Positions 12,233 through 23,200 of a stretch of 54,153 bases of DNA are shown here, in pieces. The position numbers and the translations under genes were made by a program. Source of the DNA: Gonium pectorale. Taxonomy: Eukaryota; Chlorophyta; Chlorophyceae; Chlamydomonadales; Volvocaceae. The notes under the pieces are model-generated. The model saw only the letters and a list, made by a program, of their open reading frames with translations. It was not told where the DNA came from and did not search any database. The stretch spans positions 410,150-464,302 of the forward strand of contig LSYV01000043.1 of NCBI GenBank assembly GCA_001584585.1, read 5' to 3'. Each line of letters starts with the position of its first letter. Position 1 is the stretch's first letter.

Positions 12233-12294
12233 CTGCATGTCCCTCCCGTTGTCTGCGCCCTTTCTCGCCTCTCCGCCTGTAACCTTTCCACAGA
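12233..12294. repeat. 62-bp dispersed repeat, copy 1
   Basis: Sixty-one of 62 bases are identical to 14050-14111. The shared block begins CTGCAYGTCCCTCCCG and ends CCTTTCCACAGA, followed in both copies by an A-rich run. Flanks on the left differ, so the homology has a sharp edge, as expected of a transposon end or a small mobile repeat. Confidence 0.85.
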
Positions 12295-14049
12295 AAAAAA
12301 CGGAGGGGCTGGGCAAAGCGGACGGGCAGACACATGGTATCACCGTTCTCTGCGCCGCTAAGCACTCCTTTATGACATTGAGCCGCCCCTTCGCTTGCCT
12401 TGCTTTGTACCTTCCCCGCCCGCCGCAATAGAAACCCTTCAGGTGCGAATGACCGTTGAGGCGGGCGCTCTCTTCGTCTCTCTTCCTATGTCTCATTTTT
12501 TCAATGCCGAGCGGGACGGTGATGCCGCCGCTGTTGGAATACGACGTGCTGCCGCTATGGCATCATCATAGTGAGCAAGTTAGGGGCAAGTTAAGGTCCC
12601 CAAGTCGAGTTCAACCGTACAGGAGAGGCCAGCAATGGTCCGGTAAAGGGGACAATGTACCACTTAGTTATACCGTTGTTTGTATGCTGCTAGGCCAGTG
12701 CCGAGCACCCCCTGCCTCCAGCCAGGTCTGCCGGTCCTGCCGATCCCACTTGCTCTCTCTTCCCTTGCAGCCTAAAAGAAAGCCTATGGCTCCATCATTT
12801 CTCATTGTAGAGCTGCACGGGTCGGGAGCCAATCGGCTCGTGTGGCCTGCAGCCCCTCCGGGGAGCCGGCAAACTGTATCTGTCATCTGCACAATGCGGC
12901 CCCGCCCCCCCGCCGGGTATTTCCTCCTTGCGCCGCACCTGATTCTCCTATCCTGCATCCGCGCCCATTTCGCCTTATGACATGAGGCATGGTTTCGCAC
13001 CCCTGGCCCCTGCCCGTGCGTTCCCAGCACTGCCCACCTGACTTCGCGATGACTGCCGGATCCTCCTGTCTGCTTGGCTGCTTCGTCAGGAGCGCGTGCG
13101 GGTTGGTTGGTGCGCCGCCTCAGCTTTGGCCGATGTAGGTTGAGGGTCCGTGAAGGGGCGGGCGGTACGGGCATTTACTGCGTGTACGGGCAGGACGGCG
13201 TCAGAGGCCCGCCCGCTGACGCTGACGCGGACTGGCCAACCCTGCCTGAGAAGCTGCCGGTGCTTACCGAAGCAGAGGCAGCTGCACCACCATATTGCTC
13301 CAGAATCAAAGGAGACGGCGCGGGTATCGTTCGTCCGCCTCATAACGTTGAGCGCTTGTCCCTTCGCCCTGCTTCCGCCTTACAAGTGAAGGGCCCCGCA
13401 GTTCTATAAAATGCTCCACATAGAGGGTTCAACATCTTCGTCATTATGTATGCATCGAGCTAAGATTGCCTCGCCCATTGCAATGCTGTTGCTGCAGTTG
13501 TGGCCATTCGTCCATTTGTTACCTTAGTTGCTGTATCAAGCGGCCGACCAGCGGCAGGGATTGCGGCGCGAACAGGGGGGTCGGGGCTCGGGGGCTGCCG
13601 CTGTGCACACTTTCGCGGTCGCCGGTTGGTTGCCCCGGTAATCGTACTCCTAGTAATAGCAGACTAAAAGTTTTAAAGCGGTAGATACCAACAGTAGGCT
13701 CAATCGCCTACCTGAGGGCCGCTCCGTCCAGAACATGGGCATTTTGGCGGGCACCAGCAATAGCGCAACCCGCGCTCGCCTCGCAGGTGAGTGATTCGAT
13801 GTTGGCAGCAGCTACTCAGCTTAAAGGACTCAAACGTGATCTGGTCGGGTGCACGACAGGAATAAACTGCCACAGGTCTGGCGGCAGGAAGCCCTCGAAT
13901 CCGGCAGGGATCCATACGCTTCACGTCCTGGCTATATGGCCGCTCCGCACCTTCACGCGTATGTGTCAGTTGACTGGTATCGCAAGGGAACGGTCCAACC
14001 TCCCTCCCTCCCCGTCGCCTGCCCCCATCCCCCAGCCTGCTGCATCAGC
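12295..14049. other. Intergenic region between the two 62-bp repeats
   Basis: No recognised gene. Contains copy A of a second dispersed repeat (12818-12876). ORFs are short and without family features. Confidence 0.45.
12818..12876. repeat. Dispersed hairpin repeat, copy A
   Basis: About 59 bp similar to 16125-16183. Both copies share CGGGTCGGGAGCCAATCGG and CTCGTRTGGCCTGCARCCCC with a few differences. The block contains the inverted repeat GAGCC-AATC-GGCTC, able to form a small hairpin. Confidence 0.75.
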
Positions 14050-14111
14050 CTGCACGTCCCTCCCGTTGTCTGCGCCCTTTCTCGCCTCTCCGCCTGTAAC
14101 CTTTCCACAGA
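14050..14111. repeat. 62-bp dispersed repeat, copy 2
   Basis: Partner of 12233-12294, in the same orientation and about 1.8 kb away, with one mismatch. Confidence 0.85.
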
Positions 14112-14420
14112 TTAAAAAAAGGGTAGGGACACATCAGCAGAAGCTTGCATGCCGCACAAGCGGTTCCCCCCACCCCCAGTGTATGGCGATAGCTAATCCA
14201 CAGGAAACGTTCGTAGCGCCGCAAGAACTAAGATGCCTCGGCGGTGTCATATTCGTTTGGAGTCTGTATTCATTTCACGGTCCTTTGACACGTGTGTGTA
14301 TGCATGTGTTGTACGGTGTACGGCGCTGTTGTGATTGTCGTGCAGATCTTGGGTATTTAGCGTCGCAGCGCTTGTGTCGCGCTGCGCTCGTCTGGCTCTT
14401 GGGCAGTGGCCCATGAGCAA

Positions 14421-14440
14421 NNNNNNNNNNNNNNNNNNNN
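14421..14440. other. Assembly gap (20 N)
   Basis: Twenty undetermined bases; true size unknown. Lies in a stretch without a recognised gene. Confidence 1.
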
Positions 14441-15291
14441 TGAGTATGTAAGGGCATGACCGCATGATTCCTCTTTTGCCCCTCGAGCCGAGCAGACAGA
14501 CTTCCGCACGTCGTTCTTTCGATTCCGTTTCTCTAACAGCAGCGAGACATGTTCGGCGGTTTCTTTATTTAGCGCTGCAGGCTAGACCTTAGCCGCTCCC
14601 CATGTGTCGGGGAAAGTGGCGCGCCCCCTCACGGTCAACGTGCACGACAATGGCACGATCGATGGGGCTGCAAGCGGCGCGGCCGCCGTAGGTTCAGTGA
14701 GGCGCGGGAGGCGCTAATTGCTCGTCACTGCCGTACCTGTTGCGTTGCAGCAGATACGAAGCCGCAACGGTCCAGTCTGGGCCCTCATGCAACCCCAACC
14801 TATGACCCGCACTCCGCTCCGGGCCGCTCACCTGCCGAAACCCGCGTCCCGCTCGACGCCCCATTTTTTGTTGTTGTAGTGGCCTCAAGTGCTAGCAGTC
14901 CCAGTGAAAAAAGAGAGGCCTGCACAGAAAGAGGTTCTAGTGATCGCAGCCAGATCTAACACGTAAAACGCGATGTTGCCCCCCCCCCCAGCAGACCCCT
15001 CAGACCTTCTGTTACAAGGCAGCCCCGCATACGGCGCGGGACAACAGCAGCGCACGGCGGGTTGGTCGGCGGGGAGATACGGGCCACCGTCCCGGCAGAG
15101 GGACACACCCCATTACTCAGTAAGGAACGAAAAGCAGAAACGGCCTATATCTGCGCCAGCGCGCTGCTGCGAGACAGGGCGGACCAAACCACCCTGCCGC
15201 ACTGGCCTGCCGTACGACGTGCGGGGCACATACGCATACACCCTGATTACACGCAACAGGCAGTGTCCCCGCAATAAGTTTCTCTCCTCCG
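14441..15291. other. Intergenic stretch, nothing recognised
   Basis: Short overlapping ORFs on both strands without family features. A run of ten C occurs near 14978-14988. Confidence 0.4.
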
Positions 15292-15702
15292 CCAGGAAGC
15301 GACGGTCAACCCTGCGATGCCAAGTTTGCTGCTTTCCAAGAAGCGGTGTCTTCCTCGGTCGTGACTGAGCGCGAGAAGCTGAAGGCGAACATGCAGCGGC
15401 TGCACGAGTGCGAGGTTGCCATGGCCGCGCACAAAGAGCAGCTGCAGCAGCTCACCAGCTGCTTGCCGGTTGTTGATGATGGACACGTGATGCTGAAGCA
15501 CGTCTCTGGGACGATGCTGGGGAAGCTGAAGCGGAGTGAGTTCTCGGCCCTAGGGGGGCCATCTACCAGCAGACGGGACGACCAGGCATGCCGGGCGGGT
15601 GGCAGCTTTGTGCGGTGCTGGCAGGGGAAGGGCCGGTTCGACTGGAACGTGCGGGTGGTGGCTGTGACGCCGTCCCAGCGCAACGTTTCTTTCGGATACT
15701 AA
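15292..15702 (+). CDS. Unidentified ORF or exon, partly coiled-coil-like
   Basis: An open stretch follows a possible acceptor (CCGCCAG, ending near 15297) and ends at a TAA at 15700-15702. It reads through TEREKLKANMQRLHECEV, MAAHKEQLQQLTSCLPVVDD and HVMLKHVSGTMLGKLKRSE, a Glu/Lys/Leu-rich, helix-prone composition, then a basic Gly/Arg-rich part. I do not recognise the family. There is no ATG near the 5' end, so if real it is an internal or terminal exon, or a decayed gene. Nothing around it identifies partner exons. Confidence 0.3.
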   Translation, partial: PGSDGQPCDAKFAAFQEAVSSSVVTEREKLKANMQRLHECEVAMAAHKEQLQQLTSCLPVVDDGHVMLKHVSGTMLGKLKRSEFSALGGPSTSRRDDQACRAGGSFVRCWQGKGRFDWNVRVVAVTPSQRNVSFGY

Positions 15703-17251
15703 GGCCATCAGGCGCACGGGTGGTTGTGCCCCCTACCTGACCGTGCTTGGCTTTGCACTTCGCAAAGCACGCCAGGGCAAATTGACGGAGGTGCATGAGA
15801 AGAGTCTATCCCACGGTGGCGGAAGGGCGTGGAGATTGAGTACATGGGGTCCGGGGGCTGGATGCTGTACGATTTTGGGCACTTTGGTTAGTGCGCAGGG
15901 TTTCGGCCCCGAGGAGCATACTTCTGCGCTTGCTGCCGTACGGGTGGTTTCTCTCACAGCAATACACACTACCCAGGAACCGCTCAAGTTCTTTACTGCA
16001 ATTACCAAGTCTGCATGCGTGTCCTCACAGCGCCAAGTTGGTGTGTGTGTCACGTTGCGCTTTTTCTTTTCGTGTTCTGGGCCTCACAGCTAAGACAACG
16101 GGTGTTTCACTCACTCTGCTATGGCGGGTCGGGAGCCAATCGGCTCGTATGGCCTGCAACCCCTCTGGGGAGCCTGTAATCTGTACCAGTATCCTCACTA
16201 CACTCAGAGACTCATGGTCCCCTTACGGATGTACATGTAAATACTAAAGGCCTGAGAGCACGCGAACCACGCACCGAACAGGGACAGGGAACAGTGAAGG
16301 CAGCTCGGTCTGCGGACATATACACTCTAGGTACGACGCTTCCGATAGGGCGCCCGTAGGTGCATGGGTAATAGGCATGGCGGGCGAAGGGGACGAGCGG
16401 ACGAGACCTCTCGGTGCGTGACAGCGAGTGTTACCTGACGAGATATGGAGGTCCCGGTGGGCGCCTTTGTCGGTGATCCATCGCCGCCCAGCCTGCTACC
16501 CCGGGCGCACTCCCTGCAACCTCTTGCATCTGTGAACTCTCATGCACCAAGCACGCCTGGCTCCAGAGCGCCCTGCCTGCCGGCCCGCAGCTCATGCACA
16601 TTGGCAGCCGGACCCGACTGCAGTACACGAGGCACCAGCCCCACCCGTGCACTGGAGGTTACCCCGCGTGTGACCCCGCCACAACGACAACGCCGCGGCC
16701 CATACGCAACAACCAACAACCAGCAGCACTTAACAACGCATGATACTTTTGTCACGTGTTGGACTATGTCGTGGACGCGCTCATAATGCAATCAAAAAAG
16801 GTTAAGGATGCGGATTCGAAAGCGCTCGTGCATACTGCCGCTCCCATGGCCACTCTCAAAACTCCTCACCATTAGTCGCATTCATAATGCAGCAGTACTT
16901 TGCAGTCCACACGTCCCGGCCATGACCACTGCCAGTCACGCCGCGACACGATAGCACTCGCATGTATGTACGTGTTGCGGTCGTTCGCACGGCGCTCTGC
17001 CCTCGCACGACACACGGGACCACCAGGGATGGGGGCATCCGGGTATGGGCAGCATTCCGGCCAGCGCACAGCCAGCCAGCGGGACACTTCACATGACGTA
17101 TCAGCCCGACGGAGCCACACATCGTCCTTGATCAGTACATCTATCGTAAAGATAGCCAGCGAAGCCAGCGAGGACGCAGATCTGAAGATCGCCAGGCCGG
17201 AGCACGGCGGCAGTAGTAGCGGTCCCACGCCGGCCGTTTGCGCTGTGGCGC
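15703..17251. other. Intergenic / 3' flank of the FAS1 gene
   Basis: No gene recognised. Holds copy B of the hairpin repeat (16125-16183) and must include the 3' UTR of the FAS1 gene on the minus strand. I found no clear TGTAA signal for that gene. Confidence 0.4.
16125..16183. repeat. Dispersed hairpin repeat, copy B
   Basis: Partner of 12818-12876, in the same orientation and about 3.3 kb away, with several substitutions. It keeps the GAGCC-AATC-GGCTC inverted repeat. Confidence 0.75.
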
Positions 17252-20200
17252 TCACGCCGCCAGAGGGCCACCGCCGGGCAGGCGCAGCAGGAAGGCTGCA
17301 GAGGCAACCGCCAGCGCCAGTGCGCCCCATGAAAGAGACGGGCGGCCGGTGGCGGCGCCGGGCAGGCCGGTCGCCGGGGGCGGGGGCGGCCGCGCCGCTG
17401 CGGTGGGTGGCGTGCCGGTGGCGCCGATGGTCACTGGTAGCAGGATGTTGTCCCGAATGTGCACAACCACGGACCTGCGCGCGGCGAAGTGGCAAGTCCC
17501 CAGGGGGCATAGTCGTACAACGAGATGCGATGCGAGATCATCATGGGTACATTCATCGCACACGCATCAACACGAGTGTGCAACGGACACATGTATCAAA
17601 TACATGCCGGTTGAAGCCGCCTGCTGGATGGATAACCCGACTGCCGTGGGGACAGACTGGAAGACTGGGGGGTCTTGGCGGCATCCTTCGCCCCTGGTAA
17701 CGGCCACTCATGTTAGGACCAGCGCCCACCCACCTGGCGAACCCAATGTAGCAGTAACCGCCGGCGAAGGTAGCCTGGGTGCCGCCGATGGAGGTGAAGC
17801 GGCCGCCGCCCGCCGTCGAATACGTCAGGTTCTTGCCGGCGCTGTAAAAACCGAGTACATAGGAGGAGGTTCAGAGATGGGGACATGCATGCAAGGGGAA
17901 ACGGCAAGCGCAAGGCTATCGATGCAGCCAGTCCACGGCTACGGCCTTATGATTACGGACACCTAGTGCTGCATGCGCCAAATGCCACATCTGCGTATAA
18001 CATAATGTGTAAGCACTCACAGCAGCGTGGCCAGGCTGGACCCGTCGGCCGCCAGGGCCCCGGCGTCCGGGTTGAAGGTGCGGGGCAGCACGTGGTACTG
18101 CAGCACGTGGGTAATGTCGCTGACCGTCAAGGCGCCGGAGCTCAGGTTGAAAGCCAAGCTCCGCTGCGTGGCGGTGAAGGCCTGCGGGCAGAGTCCGACA
18201 AGCACGGCCATGGTTTTATCTGGGTTGATACACCTAGCGTTTAGGGATAACAGACGGGCCCAAATGTTGCGGCAACGGCACTCCAGCGCCGGCGGCGGCC
18301 ATGAAGTCGGTCGGGCGACCGAGGAAGATGGCATGTGGGTTTGGACTGGGAAGCGTGGAATGCGACAAGCGTTGTCCGAGGACGGGTGCGTGTAGCCGAG
18401 TCGTGGAGGGGCACATGTCCGACAATCGGACGGAGATTCGAACCGAACTGGAAGAATGCAGCGCAACGAGGCACATGCGATGTGCGCGGTGCCAGGCTAT
18501 GTGTCGCGCGGTGGCGTGCATTGGGGCGATGGAGCATCGCTTGATTTCACTCAATAGGCAGGAATCTGAGTTTTTAGGCTCTGCCTGCCCCACGGACCTC
18601 GTTGTTGGGCGCGAGCAGGGTGATGCCGCTGCCCGCGGCCTGCAGCGCCCCGGTCAGGTTGGTGGCCACCACTGCGGTCTTGAGGGTTGTCAGCTGGGGG
18701 GCCAGGTAGCAGCCGTCCAGAGCCTGGGGACGAGACGAGGGGGAAGGGGAAGGGCGCAGGCAGGTAGTCGACCACAGCATGCGGGGAGTGGCAAGGATGG
18801 GGAGGCTGGGGAGAATGCTGGTGCTGGGAGGTAGGGTTCTAGCCTGGGAAATTAAGGTTCGCAGGGACCGGGAAAAGTCGTAGTCAGGTGAGCCTTTGGT
18901 CGCAAGCCTATTCAACTGCGATGCTGGATGTGGCTTGGCGACGTTCGTTGGGTGCGAACTGGTGCTCACAACCGGTTGAAGATCGCTGTAACCTCGTAGT
19001 AGGCCACGCCAACCCACTGGCCTCCGCCACTGGCGCTGCCACACCTAGCCCCTCTTCACGTAGTCATCCCACCGCCCACCTGTACAACATCGGCGAACCA
19101 GTACTGCAGTACGGCGTCAATAACGTTAACATACGAGCTGCCGGCGGCTATGTCCGCATCGACGACGTTGGCGGCGGTGCCGCTGTAGCCCCGGACCGTC
19201 ACCGACGCCGAGCTGGCGTTGGCCTTGCGGACGGTGATGCCGCCGCCGTTTGTTGCGTATGCCCTGAGATCAGGAGAAAGGCAATCTCGGCAAAGGCATT
19301 CTCGGACAGTGTTTTGAGGGCTTACACGGCAACAACCGCATTGCGAGGCGTTGCACGTTGGCGCCTTCCCTGCAGTTCCTCAACACCGCGTTGCCTTGTT
19401 CGGTGAGCCACAGGTCAGCAGGCCCGCGCAGCTGTTACCACCCGGCCCCCCTACCCACCAGGCCGTGTTGAAGACGGTTGTGGAGTTGGCTGGCAGGTCA
19501 GCCACGCTGAAAACGGCCAGCATCACGCCTCCCGTGGCTCCGGGCAAAACCACAACCTGTGAAATTACGGTTCAGGGAGGCCCATTCGGGGACGCGAGGG
19601 CAGGGGCGGTGAAGTACGGTGTCGACAGCACGGTGCAACTGGCTGAGTACCTGGGCAACCAGGCTTCTGAGCTTTAGTGCCGGGACGCCCTAGGAGAATG
19701 GATGCGCCGAGATCCACTGCGCCTCTCACGTCGCCGCCGTGCGCGCGCAATTACGCGCGCGCAATTACGTTTCGGGGGTAAGCTAGGAGTTGGTCGACTG
19801 GCATATGGACGCCAGGGCCCACACGATGAGCGCGCACAGACTATCACAGTAACCATGTTGACAATCCAAAGTGCGAGCCTATATAAGGGGAGGTTCGGAT
19901 CTGGGTCGATGGCTTGATCGATGTATAACCAAAAAAAGGCAAGTTGCCATCCGGATTGAAGTCCCCGGCGGAATCGTGAAGCCACCATGGAGTCAGCGGT
20001 ACTGGCGTTTGTACCTGGGCGGGGTCGATGAGGTGGTACTGCAGCAGGCGGGTGGTGGCCTCCCGCAGGGGGCTGACCAGCAGGTCGGGCACCGTCAGGT
20101 TGCCGCCCACAGCCTGCAGCAGCGCGACCAGCGCCCTGCGAGTATGGGAAGGGGGGGGAGAGGGCACAGCGACAGGACGCACGACGTGGGTGGGTATCAG

Positions 20201-23200
20201 AGGTGGTACTGCAGCAGCGCGACCAGCGCCCTGTGTTTGTGTGTGTGGGGGGGGGCGCGGGGGAGGGGTGGCGAGAGGGCGCAGCGATGGGACGCGCGCC
20301 TTGGTGGGTGGGTGGGTGTCGGCTCAAGTCGGGCGAAAGCCTCAACCTCCTTGCGCCCTCGTAGCAAGGCTGGATGGGTAAGTCAAACGCAGGCGCACCC
20401 CCGGGCCTTACGTGTTGGTGGGCAGGAAGGCGGTGAAGTTGCCCTGCTGCAGCACGGTGGCCAGGCCGAGCCCGTCCACCAGCTGCTTGAGCACCGACAG
20501 GTCGGTGCGGTTTGAGATTACGTCGTACACGCTGGTGTACGGCGTGCCGATGGGCGCCGGGAGCAGGAAGTTGTCGCGGATGGGCACAATCGCTGACCTG
20601 CCGGGGAGCGAGCAGTGAGGGGAGGTTGGTCTACGCTGGACGTGTCGTGGGGGGTTGAGCAACGCCAACGAGACTGACAACATGAGGCACACCACATGTA
20701 GGGCAGCCTCGCGGCGGGTGGTACGCCACAGCGGCGGCACACTTGCTATACGACGGCTGGCACATGGGTCGGGCTGGGAAGAAGTCTATTGAGCCGCGCA
20801 TGTGCGAGTTGGGAGTGTGCATGCGCTGCACTCTAGCCATCCGGAATGGCGCCCCTTCAGCGCACGGACAGCGCAACGTGTACTGCCCGTGTACGATAAC
20901 TCGTACATAGAGCCATGCTGGGACTCGAACGCGGAGTTCAGCCGTGGATATGGCTTGAGCTCTGCAGCCTTGCGGAGGAGCGGACGACGATCCAGGGTGG
21001 CAGCGCCGACGAAGTGCCCCGTGGGAGGCCACCTGGGCGCGCTCCGGCCGGCGCCCACCCCCCGCCCACCCACCCGCCCAACCCCCGCCCACACACCCAC
21101 CCGCCCAAACCCCCGCCCACACACCCACTGGCATCCTACCTGGCAAAGCCCAGGTAGCAGTACCCCCCGGTGGCGGAGGCCTGGGTGCCGCCGATGGAGC
21201 TGAAGCGGCCGTTGCCGACCGCACGGTACGTTAGGTTCGCTCCGGCGCTGTGGGGCAGAGCGGAAAGCGGCGCGGAAGGGGGTGCGAGTTAGTTCACGGC
21301 TTCTCGAGCAACATATCTACACCGTTTTCACAGAAACAAAACGATGGGGCATTTATTACAGTCAAGCACTTCACGCAGGCACGCGCACTCACAGCAGCGT
21401 GGGCAGGCTGGCCCCGTCGGCCGCCAGGGCCCCGGCGTCCGGGTTGAAGGTGCGGGGCAGCACGTGGTACTGCAGCACGTTGGCGATGTCGGCAGCCGCC
21501 AGGGAGGCCAGGCTGAGCCGCAGGTTGCGCTGCGTGGCGGCGAACGCCTGCGGGGGACGGTAAGGAGGGCCCATGGTGTCTTAACATAACTCCTTACGTG
21601 GACGGCCACAAGGTGTTGCAACCTCCATGGCGGCTTGGGGCCGGCGGTCAACCGTGCCTACGGTGTCGTGGAAGCAGGCAGCATGCAGACTGCTGCCCAC
21701 GCCCTCGACAGTCCACCGGTCCGCGCCCCGCTACATCGCGTCCCTCCTCCCGGTGCTGGCTGCTCCACGCACCTCGTTGTTGGGCGCGAGCAGGGTGATG
21801 CCGCTGCCCGCGGCCTGCAGCGTCCCGACAAGGTTGGTGGCCACCACTGCGCCCCGGAGGGTGGTCAGCTGAGGGGCCAGGTAGCAGCCGTCCAGGGCCT
21901 GGCAATGAAGGGGGGAGAGAAGAGGGGGAGGGCGCAAGCGGAGAGGGGGGAAATGAGGGGGAGAGGAGGCAGAGAGGAGCCGGCCTACGGAGCCGGTGCA
22001 AGTCAATGACACCGGCCGGCCTAGGTCACCAAGGACACCGGCCGGCCGAGACGCCTTCCGGTGTAATGGGGCTGGGCCCAAAATGGTGGAAAGGGCCCCC
22101 AGAAGGCTGGCGAGGGGCCAGCAAAAGTAAAAGACAAAGGGGTACAGCGACTCGTTTGTTGGCTAGGCTGTGATTGAAACAGGCGACAGGGATGGCGGCA
22201 GCTGGGTGCCATCAAGCCAAGGCCATGCTGATGTACGCAAGCCAAGCACACCATGCGATCCCATTCGTCACGGACAGCACCCAGCACAGCTCACCTGCAC
22301 AACATCGTCAAACCAGTACTGCAGTACGGCATCGATGACGTTGACGTATGAGCCGCCAGCAGGGATCTCCAGGTCGATGACGTTGGCGGCGGTGCCGCTG
22401 TTGCCCCGGACCGTCACCGACGCAGAGCTGGCGTTGGCCTTGCGGACCGTGAGGCCGCCGCCGTTGGCCGCAGACGCCCTGCGGACGAGGCGTTGTGGGA
22501 GTACGCAGGAGGGGGCCATGACGTAAAGATCATGATGGCAGGACGCAGGAGGGGGCCATGACGTAAAGATCATTATGGCAGGACGCAGGAGGGGGCCATG
22601 ACGTACAGATCATGATGGCAGGACGCAGGAGGGTGCCTTGACGTAAAGATCATTATGGCAGGACGCAGGAGGGGGCCTTGACGTAAAGATCATTGTGGCA
22701 GAACGCAGGAGGGGGCCTTGACGTAAAGATCATTATGGCAGGACGCAGGAGGGGGCCTTGACGTAAAGATCATTATGGCAGGACGCAGGAGGGGGCCTCG
22801 ACGTAAAGATCATTATGGCAGGACGCAGGAGGGGGCTGTGACGTAGGAGATACGTTGTCAGCTCATCACGGGGCCTTGACGTCAGGATCAGCAGCGCCAT
22901 ACATGTTGGACGAACAGAACGTCAGGCGGACTTTCATCATAGCCTTTTGATACCCCCAGCTGCCACCTTCGTAACACAAGGGCCAGGGGAGGCCGGTCAA
23001 CTCACCACGCCGTGTTGAATACCAAAGAGGTGTTGGGTGCCAGGTTGGACAGAGGAGGAGAGGCAAACTGCGGGCGGCATTCATGGTCCGAGCAAGCGCT
23101 TGGGCGAGTGAGAGTAGTGCGGCGAACACGCAAAACAAGACAGGCAGGAGGTGAGGTCCTGGGGAGAGGCGGGGCATGGCGGCGAATGGTAGCTACGCCA

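Noticed and set aside
18420..18450. TTCGAA-type B-box-like sequence (ATTCGAACCG), and similar ones near 20921 and 23941, as possible tRNA genes
   Set aside because: No acceptor stem, anticodon arm or A box can be folded around them; the T-stem does not pair.
19741..19770. GCGCGCAATTACGCGCGCGCAATTACG as a recombination or attachment site
   Set aside because: Short direct repeat of alternating GC in an intron; no second copy or element boundary found.
22268..22573. Extension of a FAS1 exon into the 40-bp repeats as coding sequence
   Set aside because: A clear acceptor at 22479 gives the same exon end as in modules 1 and 3; the repeat translation is intronic.
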